From Xanthobacter oligotrophicus (lineage in GTDB: Bacteria > Pseudomonadota > Alphaproteobacteria > Rhizobiales > Xanthobacteraceae): DNA of 64,000 nucleotides. The stretch spans positions 1-64,000 of the forward strand of contig NZ_VTTL01000001.1 in the NCBI RefSeq assembly GCF_008364685.1. Direction: 5' to 3'. Made by a program: the position numbers and the translations under genes. Positions 1 through 11,068 of this stretch are shown here, in pieces. Each line of letters starts with the position of its first letter. The stretch's first letter is position 1. A model generated the notes under the pieces. It was given only the letters and a program-made list of their open reading frames with translations. It ran no database searches and was not told the DNA's origin.

Positions 1-132
1 GGGAGGGGGAAAAGGAGACCCGGGGGGAACGCCGGGCGGGGGCGGGGGAGAAACCCCCCGGGCCCGGCGACGGGGGGGTGGGCCAGGGGGGGGGGGGGGC
101 CCCGCCCCCCCCCCCCCGGGGGGGGGGGGGCC
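1..132. other. G/C homopolymer run, probable contig-end artefact
   Basis: The first ~130 bases consist almost only of long G runs and C runs, including uninterrupted stretches of more than ten identical bases near positions 86-132. Normal high-GC coding composition starts abruptly a few bases before the eno stop codon. No reading frame or structured element is visible. This looks like low-quality sequence at an assembly end rather than biology, and it probably replaces the real eno terminator region. Confidence 0.75.
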
Positions 133-149
133 GGCTTGTCGCTTGAGAC

Positions 150-1550
<1,401 letters not shown>

Positions 1551-1687
1551 CTAGCGCGATCTATTGCGCCTGCGAAGGGGGCGTGTGGCGTTCCAGGCGG
1601 GCTTCGCCGCAAAACGGCCGGACGGCGGTTGAACATTATGGCCCGCGCGGGTAGAGCACCCGCTCTTCCGCCGCAGGATCAAGATAT

Positions 1688-2140
1688 ATGACCGATCGCC
1701 CGCTGCAGCTCGGCGTCAGCGCCGCCCTGCCCGCCTCGCCGGAGGAGGCGATGCTCGACCGCGTGCCGAACCCCCATCCGGACGTGGACTATGTGGCGCG
1801 CTTCACCTGCCCGGAGTTCACCTCGCTCTGCCCGGTGACGGGGCAGCCGGATTTCGCCCACATCGTCATCGACTATGTGCCGGACCAGTTCCTCGTGGAA
1901 TCCAAGTCGCTCAAGTTGTACCTCGGCAGCTTCCGCAATCATGGCGCGTTCCACGAGGACTGCACCGTGGCGGTGGGCAAGCGGCTGGTGGACCTGCTCA
2001 AGCCGCGTTTCCTGCGCATTGCCGGCTACTGGTATCCGCGCGGCGGCATCCCTATCGACGTGTTCTGGCAGACCGGAAAATTGGCCGAGGGCGTGTGGTT
2101 GCCGGATACGGGGGTTGCGCCCTACCGCGGTCGCGGGTGA
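1688..2140 (+). CDS. queF: NADPH-dependent 7-cyano-7-deazaguanine reductase QueF
   Basis: QueF reduces the nitrile of preQ0 to the aminomethyl group of preQ1, the base inserted into tRNA by Tgt on the way to queuosine. The 150-residue product fits the short, single-domain class. The nucleophilic Cys is about residue 48 in [11 protein letters not shown], with the catalytic Asp at about 55, and the QueF motif ESKSLKLY follows, then [11 protein letters not shown]. The ribosome binding site is weak. It is not next to tgt and queA, which lie about 16 kb away on the other strand, so the queuosine genes here are split. Confidence 0.95.
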   Translation: MTDRPLQLGVSAALPASPEEAMLDRVPNPHPDVDYVARFTCPEFTSLCPVTGQPDFAHIVIDYVPDQFLVESKSLKLYLGSFRNHGAFHEDCTVAVGKRLVDLLKPRFLRIAGYWYPRGGIPIDVFWQTGKLAEGVWLPDTGVAPYRGRG

Positions 2141-2210
2141 AGCTGTCGCCTCCGGAGCCGCCGACACCAGAACAACCTGAGCGGACCGGGGAGGACGGAG
2201 GGCACGGGTG

Positions 2211-3233
2211 ATGCCGAAGCTCATTGTCACCAATGGAGAATCCGCTGCCGAGCGGCTGCGCGCGGCGGGGATCAAGGGCCACATCCTGCCGTGGCAGGAC
2301 ATGCTCCACGACGGGCCGGTTCCGCCGGGCACCGACCTTGAGGAGGTGTCGGACGTGCGCGCCGATTTCCTCTCCCAGGCGCTGGGCCTGCCGTTCGACG
2401 AGGTGCGGGCCGATTTCGCCCACCGCGACGCGCAGGTGGAGGTTCATATCGCCTATTCGCAGGTGGAGCTGTGGTTCGAGCACGACCTGTTCGACCAGCT
2501 CCAGCTGATCCAGCTGCTCGCCTATTTCGCCCACGAACCGGAACGCATGGGGCTGAGCCTGGTGCAGGCTTCCCACTATCTCGGGATCATGGCGCCGGAC
2601 GAGATGCGCGCCCTGGAGGCGCACCGCACGCCGGTCACCCACCTGATGATGGAAACCGCGCGCGAGGCCTGGGAGGCGTTCACCGCCCCCACCCCGCGGC
2701 CGCTCGCCGCCTTCCTCTCGAGGTCGCAGGTGTCCCGCGTCTATGAGGTGCTGCCCCATCTGGCGCCGGCGCTCCATCGCCTCATCGCCGAACTGCCGGC
2801 GCCCAAAAGCGGGCTGTCGCTCACGGAGGAGCGCATACTGCGGCATCTTCAGGACGGCCCCATGAAGGTGGCGCACCTCTATGCCGCCGTCCATTCCATG
2901 GACGAGGCCCAGTTCCTCGCCGACCTGCCGTTCTTCCTGCGGCTCGACGGGCTCGCCTTTGCCCATGAGCCGCTGATCTTCGGCCTGCCCTTCCGCTCCA
3001 GCGAGGCGGCGGGCCTGCGCTTGTCTCCCGGCGACGAAACCGCCGAGCGCTCCTATCGCGCCTATGCCTCGGCCGAGATCGCGCTCACGCCCACGGGAGC
3101 TGCGGCGCTGAAGGGCAGTTTCGACCATGCCTGCCAGAATGCGGTGGACCGCTCCATCGGCGGCACCCACCTGATGCCTGGCGCCATGTGGCGCTTCGAC
3201 CGGACCTCCGGCAGCCTCGTGCTGCCGAACTAG
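2211..3233 (+). CDS. DUF1835 domain-containing protein
   Basis: The N-terminus (LIVTNGESAAERLRAAGIKG, then a short HILPWQDMLHDGPVP segment) matches the DUF1835 family as I know it. No biochemical function is established for the family, so none is assigned. The protein is about 340 residues, soluble, without signal peptide or membrane segments. The start is ambiguous by one codon because GTG at 2208 is followed directly by ATG at 2211; I chose ATG. It follows queF by 70 bases on the same strand. Its stop codon overlaps the stop of the convergent permease gene. Confidence 0.8.
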   Translation: MPKLIVTNGESAAERLRAAGIKGHILPWQDMLHDGPVPPGTDLEEVSDVRADFLSQALGLPFDEVRADFAHRDAQVEVHIAYSQVELWFEHDLFDQLQLIQLLAYFAHEPERMGLSLVQASHYLGIMAPDEMRALEAHRTPVTHLMMETAREAWEAFTAPTPRPLAAFLSRSQVSRVYEVLPHLAPALHRLIAELPAPKSGLSLTEERILRHLQDGPMKVAHLYAAVHSMDEAQFLADLPFFLRLDGLAFAHEPLIFGLPFRSSEAAGLRLSPGDETAERSYRAYASAEIALTPTGAAALKGSFDHACQNAVDRSIGGTHLMPGAMWRFDRTSGSLVLPN

Positions 3234-4246
3234 GTTCCAGCCTGTTCCGGCTTCGCCTCCTGCTCGCCGTGGGCCTTGAAGGCGGCAAAGGCGAGCACGG
3301 TGAGAGGCGTGGCGAGCACCACGCCCAGGGCGCCGAACACATTGCCGAACGCCACCACCGCGAACAGCGTCACCGCCGGCGGCAGAGACACCATGCGCTG
3401 CTGGAGCAATGGGGTGATCACATTGCTCTCCGACTGCTGCACGATGACGAAGACCAACAGCGTCCACAGCCCCGAGTCCACCCCGAGCGTCAATGCGATG
3501 AGCACGGCGGGCGCCGCGGCCACCACAGGCCCGATCATGGGCACGAACTCGGCGAGCCCGGCGAACAGGGCCAGCGCCAAAGCGGAAGGCACCCCCACGA
3601 TGGTAAGGCCGATGAAGGTGAGCACGCCCACCACCACCATGGCGATGAGCTGGGCCTTCAGGAAATGCCGCAGGTCCTCGGAGACGGAGGCGAGCCGCCG
3701 CGCCACAGCCGCCCGCTCCGGCTCGGCCCAGAGCGACAGGAACATGCGCCGGTAGAGGTCCGGCGAGGCGGCGAAATAGATGCCGCCCACCACCACCAGG
3801 AAGCTGCCCAGCACCACCTGGAAGACGTTGCTGGTGAGGCCCTGCACCGCCGAGATCATCGTCTCGCCGGAGGGCGCCGCCGCCTCGGCCCGACGCAGCA
3901 GGTCATCACTCATGCCTTCCAGATGGAAGCGCTGCTCGAAGGCTTTCCAGGCGGCAGGCAATTCGTTGAACAGCTCGGTCACCTGCACCTGAATGGTGGA
4001 GCCGAACAGATAGAGCGTGAGCCCGATGCCGCCGAACACCAGGAGCGCCACCGGGAACACCGCATAGCGCTCGGGAAACCGCGTGAGCCGCGCGAACGGC
4101 TCCGCCAGCGCATGCAGGGCCAGCGACACCAGCACGGCCGCGAACACTTGGAGGATCACGTCGATGGTCTTGAAGGAGAAATAGGCGAGCGCAAGGACGA
4201 TGCAGGCGACGGCGACGCGCCGCGCCACGATCCAGTCGGAAGCCAT
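3230..4246 (-). CDS. AI-2E family transporter (PerM-like permease)
   Basis: A 338-residue polytopic membrane protein of the PerM/AI-2E exporter family. The characteristic C-terminal half is clear: a loop followed by hydrophobic helices with the GLAEFVPMIGPVVAAAPAVL segment and QQSESNVITPLLQQRMV. Members have been linked to autoinducer-2 export, Na+/H+ antiport or general efflux, so the substrate cannot be told from sequence. About eight membrane segments are expected. The gene is convergent with the DUF1835 gene; both stop codons lie in the palindrome CTAG. Confidence 0.88.
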   Translation of the reverse strand: MASDWIVARRVAVACIVLALAYFSFKTIDVILQVFAAVLVSLALHALAEPFARLTRFPERYAVFPVALLVFGGIGLTLYLFGSTIQVQVTELFNELPAAWKAFEQRFHLEGMSDDLLRRAEAAAPSGETMISAVQGLTSNVFQVVLGSFLVVVGGIYFAASPDLYRRMFLSLWAEPERAAVARRLASVSEDLRHFLKAQLIAMVVVGVLTFIGLTIVGVPSALALALFAGLAEFVPMIGPVVAAAPAVLIALTLGVDSGLWTLLVFVIVQQSESNVITPLLQQRMVSLPPAVTLFAVVAFGNVFGALGVVLATPLTVLAFAAFKAHGEQEAKPEQAGT

Positions 4247-4344
4247 GTTGTCTCTCTCGCTGGGGAAGCGCCGTTCCGCCTGTATAGCCCGAATGCACGG
4301 CGCCGCACATGTGCGGGTGAAGGCAGGATACGGCCTTGGCGCTC

Positions 4345-7300
4345 CTACGCCGCCTCCACCGACACCACCCCCGGAATGGCCTTGATGGCCCCGGCGATCT
4401 GCGGGGAGATGGGATATTTGCCGGGCAGGCTCACCTCCACCTCGGCCCGCGCATCCTCCACCATCAGGATCAGGCTGACCTCGCCCGATCCCGCATCCCC
4501 GGTCTTGCCGTCCGCAAGGCGGCGGGCGATGCCCTCGATGGGCTCAGGCGAGCGCAGGAAGATGCGCAACCCCTTCTGGTGGCGGGTGGTGACGGGATCG
4601 AGCTTCTCGCAGGAATTGATGCGCACGCGCACATCCTCGCCGTTGAGTTCGGCGGCCACCATCATCAGCAGGGGCGTGCCGGGCTCCAGCAGATCGCGAT
4701 AGTGGGCGAGCCCCTCTGAGAAGATCACCGCCTCGTAATGGCCCGAGGGGTCGGAGAGGCCCACGATGCCCATGCGGGTGCCGGACTTGGTGCGCCGCTC
4801 CTGCTTGGAGACCACGGTGGCCGCGAGCCGCCCCGCCGCCGCGCCGGAGCGCACCGCGCGGGAGAAGTCCGAGAAGGACTGCACCCGCATCTTCTTCAGC
4901 GCGTCGGCATAATCATCCAGCGGATGGCCGGTGAGGAAGAAGCCGATGGCGTCATATTCCTTCTGCAGCCGCTCCGAGGGCAGCCACGGCGCCACCTCCG
5001 GAATGGGCAGGGAGACGGCGGAGGGGCCGGAGCCGAACATGTCGTTCTGTCCCGACTGGGCGTTCGCCTCCACGCGCTGGGCCTCGGCCACGATGGATTC
5101 GATGGCGGCAAACGCCCGGGCGCGGTTCTTCTCCAGCACGTCGAAGCAGCCGGCGGCCATCAGGCTTTCCAGCGTGCGCTTGTTGACCAGCTTCACCGGC
5201 AAGCGCGAGGCGAAATCGGCGAAGCTCCGGAACGGCCGGTCGCCACGCGCGGCCACCAGGGCCTCCACCGCCGCGCCGCCCACGCCCTTGATGGCGCACA
5301 TGGCGTAGATGATCCTGCCGTCCTTCACCGCGAACTCGCGGGCCGACAGGTTGATGTTGGGCGGCACCACCTCGATGCCGAGCCGCTGGGCCTCCTGCCG
5401 GAATTCCGCGAGCTTGTCCGTGTTGCCCATGTCGAGGGTCATGGAGGCGGCGAGGAATTCGGTGGGGTAGTTCGCCTTCAGCCATGCCGTCTGGTAGGCG
5501 ACGATGGCATAGGCGGCGGCGTGGGACTTGTTGAAGCCGTAGTCGGCGAACTTGGCCAGAAGGTCGAAGATGGTGTCGGCCTGCGCCTTCTCGATGCCGC
5601 GCCCGGCGGAGCCGGAGACGAAGCGCTCGCGCTGCTTCTCCATCTCGGCGCGGATCTTCTTGCCCATGGCGCGGCGCAAAAGATCGGCTTCGCCCAGCGA
5701 ATAGCCCGCCATGGCCTGGGCGATCTGCATCACCTGTTCTTGATAGATGATGACGCCGAACGTCTCCTTCAGGTACGGCTCCAGCATGGGGTGGAGATAG
5801 TCCGGCTTGGCGCGGCCGTGCTTGCAGTCGCAATAGACCGGGATGTTGGCCATGGGGCCGGGCCGGTAGAGCGCCACGAGGGCGATCAGGTCCTCGACGC
5901 GGTCGGCCTTCATGTCCACCAGCGCCCGGCGCATGCCCGCGCTTTCCACCTGGAACACGCCGACCGTCTCGCCCTTGCCCAGCATGGCGTAGGTCTTGGG
6001 GTCGTCCAGCGGGATCTTGGAGATGTCCAGATCAATGCCGCGCTGGTGGATCAGCTTCACCGCCTTGTCGATGGTGGTCAGCGTCTTCAGGCCCAGGAAG
6101 TCGAACTTCACCAGGCCGGCCTGCTCCACCCATTTCATATTGTACTGGGTGACCGGCATGTCGGACTTGGGATCGCGATAGAGCGGCACCAGCTCGTGCA
6201 GCTTCCTGTCGCCGATCACGATGCCCGCCGCATGGGTGGAGGCGTGGCGATTGAGCCCTTCCAGCTTCACCGCGATGTCGAAGGCGCGCTTCACCACCTC
6301 TTCCTGGTCGCGGGAGGCCTGGAGGCGCGGCTCGTCCTCGATGGCCTGCTTCAGCGTGACCGGATTGGCCGGGTTCTGCGGCACCAGCTTGCACAGCTTG
6401 TCCACCTGCCCGTAGGGCATCTCCAGCACGCGGCCCACGTCGCGCAGCACGCCGCGCGCCTGGAGCGTACCGAAGGTGATGATCTGCGCCACCTGCGCGC
6501 GGCCGTAGCGCTCCTGCACGTAGTGGATCACCTCGTCGCGGCGCTCCTGGCAGAAGTCCACGTCGAAGTCGGGCATGGACACGCGATCCGGATTCAGGAA
6601 CCGCTCGAACAGCAGGCCGAACCGGATCGGATCGAGGTCGGTGATCTGGAGCGAATAGGCCACCAGCGATCCGGCGCCCGAACCGCGCCCCGGCCCCACC
6701 GGAATGTCGTGGGCCTTGGCCCACTTGATGAAGTCCGACACGATGAGGAAGTAGCCGGGAAACTTCATCTTGGTGATGACGGAGAGCTCGTAGGCGAGCC
6801 GCTCCTCATAGGTCGCGATGTCCAGCCCCGGCGCCGGCCCGTGCTTGTCGAGGCGCTGGGCGAGGCCCTCCCTGGCCTGCCGCTCCAGCTCGGCGGCTTC
6901 CTCGGCGAGGGGATCGCCGTCTCCGGAACCGGAGGTGAAGCGCGGCAGGATGGGCTTCACCGTGCGCACCCGGTGGGCGCAGCGCCGGGCGATCTCCACC
7001 GTATTGGCCGTCGCCTCGGGCAGGTCGGCGAACAGGGCGAGCATTTCCGCGCGGGTCTTGAAGCGGTGCTCAGGGGTCAGCCGCCGCCGATCGCCCTCTG
7101 ACAGAAGCCGGCCCTCGGCGATGCACAGCAGCCCGTCATGGGCTTCATAATCGGTCTTGCTGGCAAAGAAGGGCTCGTTGGAGGCCACCAGCGGAAGGCC
7201 CTTGGCATAGGCAAGTTCCAGCAGGCCGGCTTCGGCCAGGCGCTCGGCATCGGTGTCGTGGCGCTGCACTTCCACATAAAGCCGGTCGCCAAAGAGGGAC

Positions 7301-7797
7301 GCGAGCAGGTCGAGCCGCTCCGCCGCCAATTCCGGATGGCCGGACACCAGCGCCTTGTCGATGGGGCCGGCCGGCCCGCCGGTGAGGGCGATGAGGCCGT
7401 CATGGGCATCGGCCAGCCAGTCGGGCAGGATGCGCGGCTCGTCCTCGCTGGCGGTTTCCAGAAACGAGCGCGAGACCAGCTTCATCAGGTTGCGCCAGCC
7501 CGGCTCCGACTGGGCGAGCAGCACGATGCGCGGCCGCTTCGGCCGGATGGCGCCGCGCGGGCCGGCCGGCTCCGGCAGGTCCAGGGCCAGCGACACGCCA
7601 GCGATGGGCTGGATGCCCGCCCCCGACATCTTCTCGGAGAATTCCAGCGCGCCGAACAGGTTGCCCGTATCGGTGAGGGCAATGGCCGGCTGCGCGTCCG
7701 CCTTCACGAGGTCCGCCAGCTTGCCGATGGAAAGCGCGCCCTCCAGCAGCGAATAGGAGGAGTGGACGTGAAGATGGATGAAGCCGGGATCGGGCAT
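4345..7797 (-). CDS. dnaE: DNA polymerase III subunit alpha
   Basis: This is the catalytic subunit of the replicative DNA polymerase. The 1150-residue product has the usual DnaE length and layout: an N-terminal PHP domain (FIHLHVHSSYSLLEGA), the polymerase palm with the catalytic PDFDVDF motif at about residues 409-415, then fingers, tandem helix-hairpin-helix and an OB-fold near the C-terminus. The RGSGAGSLVAY and YRPGPMANIP segments are also typical. It starts at ATG 7797 and is divergent from the small EamA-type permease. No other replication gene is adjacent. Confidence 0.97.
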   Translation of the reverse strand: MPDPGFIHLHVHSSYSLLEGALSIGKLADLVKADAQPAIALTDTGNLFGALEFSEKMSGAGIQPIAGVSLALDLPEPAGPRGAIRPKRPRIVLLAQSEPGWRNLMKLVSRSFLETASEDEPRILPDWLADAHDGLIALTGGPAGPIDKALVSGHPELAAERLDLLASLFGDRLYVEVQRHDTDAERLAEAGLLELAYAKGLPLVASNEPFFASKTDYEAHDGLLCIAEGRLLSEGDRRRLTPEHRFKTRAEMLALFADLPEATANTVEIARRCAHRVRTVKPILPRFTSGSGDGDPLAEEAAELERQAREGLAQRLDKHGPAPGLDIATYEERLAYELSVITKMKFPGYFLIVSDFIKWAKAHDIPVGPGRGSGAGSLVAYSLQITDLDPIRFGLLFERFLNPDRVSMPDFDVDFCQERRDEVIHYVQERYGRAQVAQIITFGTLQARGVLRDVGRVLEMPYGQVDKLCKLVPQNPANPVTLKQAIEDEPRLQASRDQEEVVKRAFDIAVKLEGLNRHASTHAAGIVIGDRKLHELVPLYRDPKSDMPVTQYNMKWVEQAGLVKFDFLGLKTLTTIDKAVKLIHQRGIDLDISKIPLDDPKTYAMLGKGETVGVFQVESAGMRRALVDMKADRVEDLIALVALYRPGPMANIPVYCDCKHGRAKPDYLHPMLEPYLKETFGVIIYQEQVMQIAQAMAGYSLGEADLLRRAMGKKIRAEMEKQRERFVSGSAGRGIEKAQADTIFDLLAKFADYGFNKSHAAAYAIVAYQTAWLKANYPTEFLAASMTLDMGNTDKLAEFRQEAQRLGIEVVPPNINLSAREFAVKDGRIIYAMCAIKGVGGAAVEALVAARGDRPFRSFADFASRLPVKLVNKRTLESLMAAGCFDVLEKNRARAFAAIESIVAEAQRVEANAQSGQNDMFGSGPSAVSLPIPEVAPWLPSERLQKEYDAIGFFLTGHPLDDYADALKKMRVQSFSDFSRAVRSGAAAGRLAATVVSKQERRTKSGTRMGIVGLSDPSGHYEAVIFSEGLAHYRDLLEPGTPLLMMVAAELNGEDVRVRINSCEKLDPVTTRHQKGLRIFLRSPEPIEGIARRLADGKTGDAGSGEVSLILMVEDARAEVEVSLPGKYPISPQIAGAIKAIPGVVSVEAA

Positions 7798-7942
7798 GGT
7801 TTACTTCATTGCAGCGGAGCTGAGTCGGACGGGCGCCCCATGGTAACCGGGATGCCGGGCACCGGCACCATTCGGCACGGTCGTCCCCGCTGTTCTCTCA
7901 AGTGGTGTCATGGTGATCGCCACGCCATAGCCGAGTGACGCC

Positions 7943-8380
7943 ATGTCTCAATCCTGGTCCACCTCCTGGCTGTTCTGGGCCCTGTTGTCCGCGGCCTTCG
8001 CGGCGCTCACCGCCATCTTCGCCAAGGTGGGGGTGGCGAATATCCATTCCGATCTCGCCACGCTCCTGCGCACCATCATCATCCTCGCCCTGGTGGCGGC
8101 GATGGTGGGGTTCGGTGGCTCCTGGCAGGCGCCCGGCGAGATCCCGGCGCGGACATGGATCTTCCTGATCCTGTCGGGCCTTGCCACCGGGGCGTCGTGG
8201 CTGTGTTATTTCCGCGCGCTGAAGATTGGCGACGCAGCGCGGGTGGCGCCGGTGGACAAGCTGAGCGTGGTGCTGGTCGCCATCTTCGGCATCGTGTTCC
8301 TGGGCGAGCGCCTGAGCGCGCTGGCGACCCTCGGCGTCGTCCTCATCGCTGCCGGGGCGGCGCTGGTGGCGCTGGGATAA
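7943..8380 (+). CDS. EamA/DMT-type small membrane transporter
   Basis: A 145-residue membrane protein with about five hydrophobic helices that matches a single EamA (drug/metabolite transporter) unit: the PVDKLSVVLVAIFGIVFLGERLS segment and a Gly/Ala-rich last helix are typical. Single-unit members usually work as dimers, unlike the ten-helix fused forms. The substrate is unknown. The gene stands alone between dnaE (divergent) and thiL (convergent). Confidence 0.85.
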   Translation: MSQSWSTSWLFWALLSAAFAALTAIFAKVGVANIHSDLATLLRTIIILALVAAMVGFGGSWQAPGEIPARTWIFLILSGLATGASWLCYFRALKIGDAARVAPVDKLSVVLVAIFGIVFLGERLSALATLGVVLIAAGAALVALG

Positions 8381-8399
8381 AGCCCCGGAATTGCCCGGC

Positions 8400-9410
8400 T
8401 CAGAAGTGGCTGAAGCTGCCGGCTCCGAGGTCGAGGGCATGGCCTCCGGCATCGGTCACATCAAGGCCGGGCTCTTCCCGCGTCTCGCCGATCAGCGTCA
8501 CCGGCACCCCCACCCGCGCGGCTTCGGCGGTGAAGGCGTGAACCAGCGCATGGGGCACGCAGGCCACCACCTCGTAATCGTCCCCGCCGGTGACCGCGGT
8601 CTTGAACAGGCCGGCGTCCGCAGCAATGGCAGCCGCGGCGGCGGCTGAAACCGGCACGCGCCGCGCCTCGATGCGCCCGCCGCAGCCGGAAGCGGCGAGC
8701 ATCTTCGCCACGTCGCCGACCAGCCCGTCGGACACATCCATGGCGGACTTGGCGTAGCGGCGCAGCACCGGCGCGATGGCAAGCCGGGGCTGAGGGTGCA
8801 GATAGCGGTCCACGAGATGGCCGCGCTGCTCGTCGCTCAGGCCAGCGAAGGCCGCGCCCGCCTGATCCTGCCGTAGCAGCAAGCCCAGCGCCGCATCGCC
8901 GATGGTGCCGGTGACGAGGATGGCCTGGCCGGGCTTTGCCCCCGTGCGCGGCACGAATGCCCCCTTCGGCACCGCGCCCAGCGCCGTCAGCGTGATGGTG
9001 ACCGGGCCGGGGGTGGAAACCGTGTCGCCGCCGAGGATGGGGCACAGATAGCGCTCCGCATCCTCGCCCAGCGCCGCCGCAAACGCCTCCATCCAGGCGT
9101 CGGGCGTCTCCTTGGGCAGCGCCAGCGCCAGCAGGGCGCCCAGCGGGTCGGCGCCCTTGGCGGCAAGGTCCGAGAGATTCACCCGCAACGCCTTGCGGGC
9201 GATGGAGGCCGGCGGATCATCGGCAAAGAAATGCACCCCCGCCACCACAGCGTCCTTGGTGAGGACCAGATCGCAGCCCTCGGGCGGGGTCAGCAGCGCG
9301 GCGTCGTCGAGAAGGCCGAGGGCGGCGGACGAACCGGCGATGGGGCGCAGGAAGCGCGCGATGAAGCGATCCTCGCCCGATCCCCCTGCCCCGTCGCTGC
9401 CGCCAGCCAT
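8400..9410 (-). CDS. thiL: Thiamine-monophosphate kinase
   Basis: ThiL phosphorylates thiamine monophosphate to the active cofactor thiamine diphosphate. The 336-residue product shows the AIR-synthase-like fold motifs: an N-terminal Gly/Asp-rich segment (LGLLDDAALLTPPEG), LTKDAVVAGVHF, the ATP/Mg-binding LGGDTVSTPGP, and AMDVSDGLVGDVAKML. It begins one base after the nusB stop and ends a run of genes (ribH, nusB, thiL) that often travel together in alphaproteobacteria. Confidence 0.95.
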   Translation of the reverse strand: MAGGSDGAGGSGEDRFIARFLRPIAGSSAALGLLDDAALLTPPEGCDLVLTKDAVVAGVHFFADDPPASIARKALRVNLSDLAAKGADPLGALLALALPKETPDAWMEAFAAALGEDAERYLCPILGGDTVSTPGPVTITLTALGAVPKGAFVPRTGAKPGQAILVTGTIGDAALGLLLRQDQAGAAFAGLSDEQRGHLVDRYLHPQPRLAIAPVLRRYAKSAMDVSDGLVGDVAKMLAASGCGGRIEARRVPVSAAAAAAIAADAGLFKTAVTGGDDYEVVACVPHALVHAFTAEAARVGVPVTLIGETREEPGLDVTDAGGHALDLGAGSFSHF

Positions 9411-9411
9411 G

Positions 9412-9900
9412 TCAGCTGCCCTTGAACTCGTCGGGGCGCAAATCGTGGGCCAGAGTGTCGAGCACGGCGTTGACCATGCCGGTCTCGTCGCGATCGAGGA
9501 AGGCGCCGGCCACGTTCACATATTCGGTGATGACCACGCGGGCAGGCACATCGGGCTTGGATGCCAGCTCGAAGGCTCCGGCGCGCAGCACGGCGCGCAG
9601 CACGGCTTCCACCCGCTTCAAGGGCCAGCCCTTGGTCAGGGCGTTATCCACCATGGGGTCGATGCGGCGCTGGTCGTTCAGCACCCCTTCCACCACGGTG
9701 CGGAACAGGCGCACGTCGGCCTCGGGGAACTCGACGCCCTCCACTTCCTGGCCGAGCCAGTGGCTCTCGAACTCGGCGAGGATGTCGTTCAGCGGGGTCT
9801 GGGCAAGGTCCATCTGGTAGAGCGCCTGCACCGCGCCGAGGCGGGCCGCACTCTTCTTCATGGGCTTGGCGGGGGTGCCCTGAGCGGTCACGTCCTTCAT
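9412..9900 (-). CDS. nusB: Transcription antitermination factor NusB
   Basis: NusB binds boxA RNA with NusE (ribosomal protein S10) and supports antitermination, chiefly on rRNA operons. The 162-residue all-helical protein carries [17 protein letters not shown] at its N-terminus and the conserved [29 protein letters not shown] region near the C-terminus. Its ATG overlaps the ribH stop by four bases (9897-9900), so translation of the two is probably coupled. Confidence 0.95.
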   Translation of the reverse strand: MKDVTAQGTPAKPMKKSAARLGAVQALYQMDLAQTPLNDILAEFESHWLGQEVEGVEFPEADVRLFRTVVEGVLNDQRRIDPMVDNALTKGWPLKRVEAVLRAVLRAGAFELASKPDVPARVVITEYVNVAGAFLDRDETGMVNAVLDTLAHDLRPDEFKGS

Positions 9901-10394
9901 GCTTCCAGCCGCCGCCGCAGGCGCAGCAGGGTGAGCGCCGCTTCCGCCGCCCCGCCGCCCTTGTTGCCTTCGGAGACGCGGGCGCGCTCCCAGGCCTGGG
10001 CCTCGGTGTCCACGGTGAGGATGCCGTTGCCCACGGGCAGCGCATGGGCCATGCCCAGATCCATGAGGCCGCGGGCGGATTCTCCGGCCACGATCTCGAA
10101 ATGATAGGTCTCGCCGCGGATCACCACGCCGAGGCCGATCACCGCGTCCACCGCATTGCCGGTGATCTCGGCCGCTTCCAGCGCGATCTCGGCGGCGATG
10201 GGGACCTCGAGGGCGCCGGGCACGGTGATCACCTCCACCTCGACGCCGGCCGCCTCCAGCACGGCGCGGGCACCGGCGAGCAGTTCGTCGGCGAGGGCCT
10301 CGTAATAGCGGCCTTCGACGATGAGCACCCGGGCGCCTTCAAGGCCGGCATTGAGCGAGGCGTCGCCCGCGCTTTCCTTGCGCGTCGTGACCAT
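9897..10394 (-). CDS. ribH: 6,7-dimethyl-8-ribityllumazine synthase
   Basis: RibH condenses 5-amino-6-ribitylamino-uracil with dihydroxybutanone phosphate, the penultimate riboflavin step. The product is about 165 residues from the chosen ATG at 10394; the frame is open 32 codons further upstream, but that part is not family-like. Typical segments are [20 protein letters not shown], the His-containing [20 protein letters not shown] and the C-terminal [17 protein letters not shown]. It lies 61 bases after ribE and overlaps nusB. Confidence 0.95.
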   Translation of the reverse strand: MVTTRKESAGDASLNAGLEGARVLIVEGRYYEALADELLAGARAVLEAAGVEVEVITVPGALEVPIAAEIALEAAEITGNAVDAVIGLGVVIRGETYHFEIVAGESARGLMDLGMAHALPVGNGILTVDTEAQAWERARVSEGNKGGGAAEAALTLLRLRRRLEA

Positions 10395-10455
10395 GGGATG
10401 TCTCTCCAGAACCGTTTGGCACCGCGCGCGGCGCCGGAATTGGTCGCGAGGCGTA

Positions 10456-11067
10456 CTAGGCCCGGGGGAACTCCGCAAGCCGGGCGGCATAGCGGGCCAT
10501 GAGGTCCACCTCGAAATTGACCGTGTCGCCTGCCTTCACGCTACCCCAGGTGGTAACCGCCAGGGTGTGGGGAATGAGCAGGCAGGAGAAGGTGTTGCCC
10601 TCCACCGTATTGACCGTAAGGGAGGTACCGTCGAGGGCCACGGACCCCTTCGCCGCGACAAAACGGGCAAGCTGCTCCGGCACCTCGAACACGAAGCGCG
10701 TGGTGGAGCCGAGGTCCTCGCGGGACACCACCTTGGCCGTGCAGTCCACGTGGCCGGAGACCATGTGGCCGCCCAGCTCGTCGCCCATCTTCAGCGAGCG
10801 CTCCAGATTGATGCGCCGGCCCTGGGTCCAGCCACCCACGGTGGTGATCGCAAGCGTCTCCGGCGCGGCGTCCACGGTGAAGAGGGTGCCGCGCGGGCCG
10901 CCGGCCGTCACCGAGGTGACGGTGAGGCACACGCCCGCATGGGCGATGGAGGCCCCCACATCGATGCCCGCCGCCTCGAAGGCGGTGGCAATGGTGAGGG
11001 TTTTGACCTCCCCCTTCGTCTCCACGGCGACGAGGTCGCCCATGTCGGTGACGATGCCGGTGAACAT
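10456..11067 (-). CDS. ribE: Riboflavin synthase, alpha subunit
   Basis: Riboflavin synthase dismutates two lumazine molecules into riboflavin and a pyrimidine. The 203-residue product begins with the diagnostic [10 protein letters not shown] and contains two tandem lumazine-binding barrels. The second barrel starts around [14 protein letters not shown] and includes [13 protein letters not shown]. The open frame runs 40 codons beyond the true start into ribD sequence. One base separates it from the ribD stop. I see no FMN riboswitch upstream. Confidence 0.95.
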   Translation of the reverse strand: MFTGIVTDMGDLVAVETKGEVKTLTIATAFEAAGIDVGASIAHAGVCLTVTSVTAGGPRGTLFTVDAAPETLAITTVGGWTQGRRINLERSLKMGDELGGHMVSGHVDCTAKVVSREDLGSTTRFVFEVPEQLARFVAAKGSVALDGTSLTVNTVEGNTFSCLLIPHTLAVTTWGSVKAGDTVNFEVDLMARYAARLAEFPRA

Positions 11068-11068
11068 G

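Noticed and set aside
4738..7101. 787-codon open frame opposite dnaE
   Set aside because: It is antisense to an intact dnaE with no ribosome binding site and a low-complexity translation.
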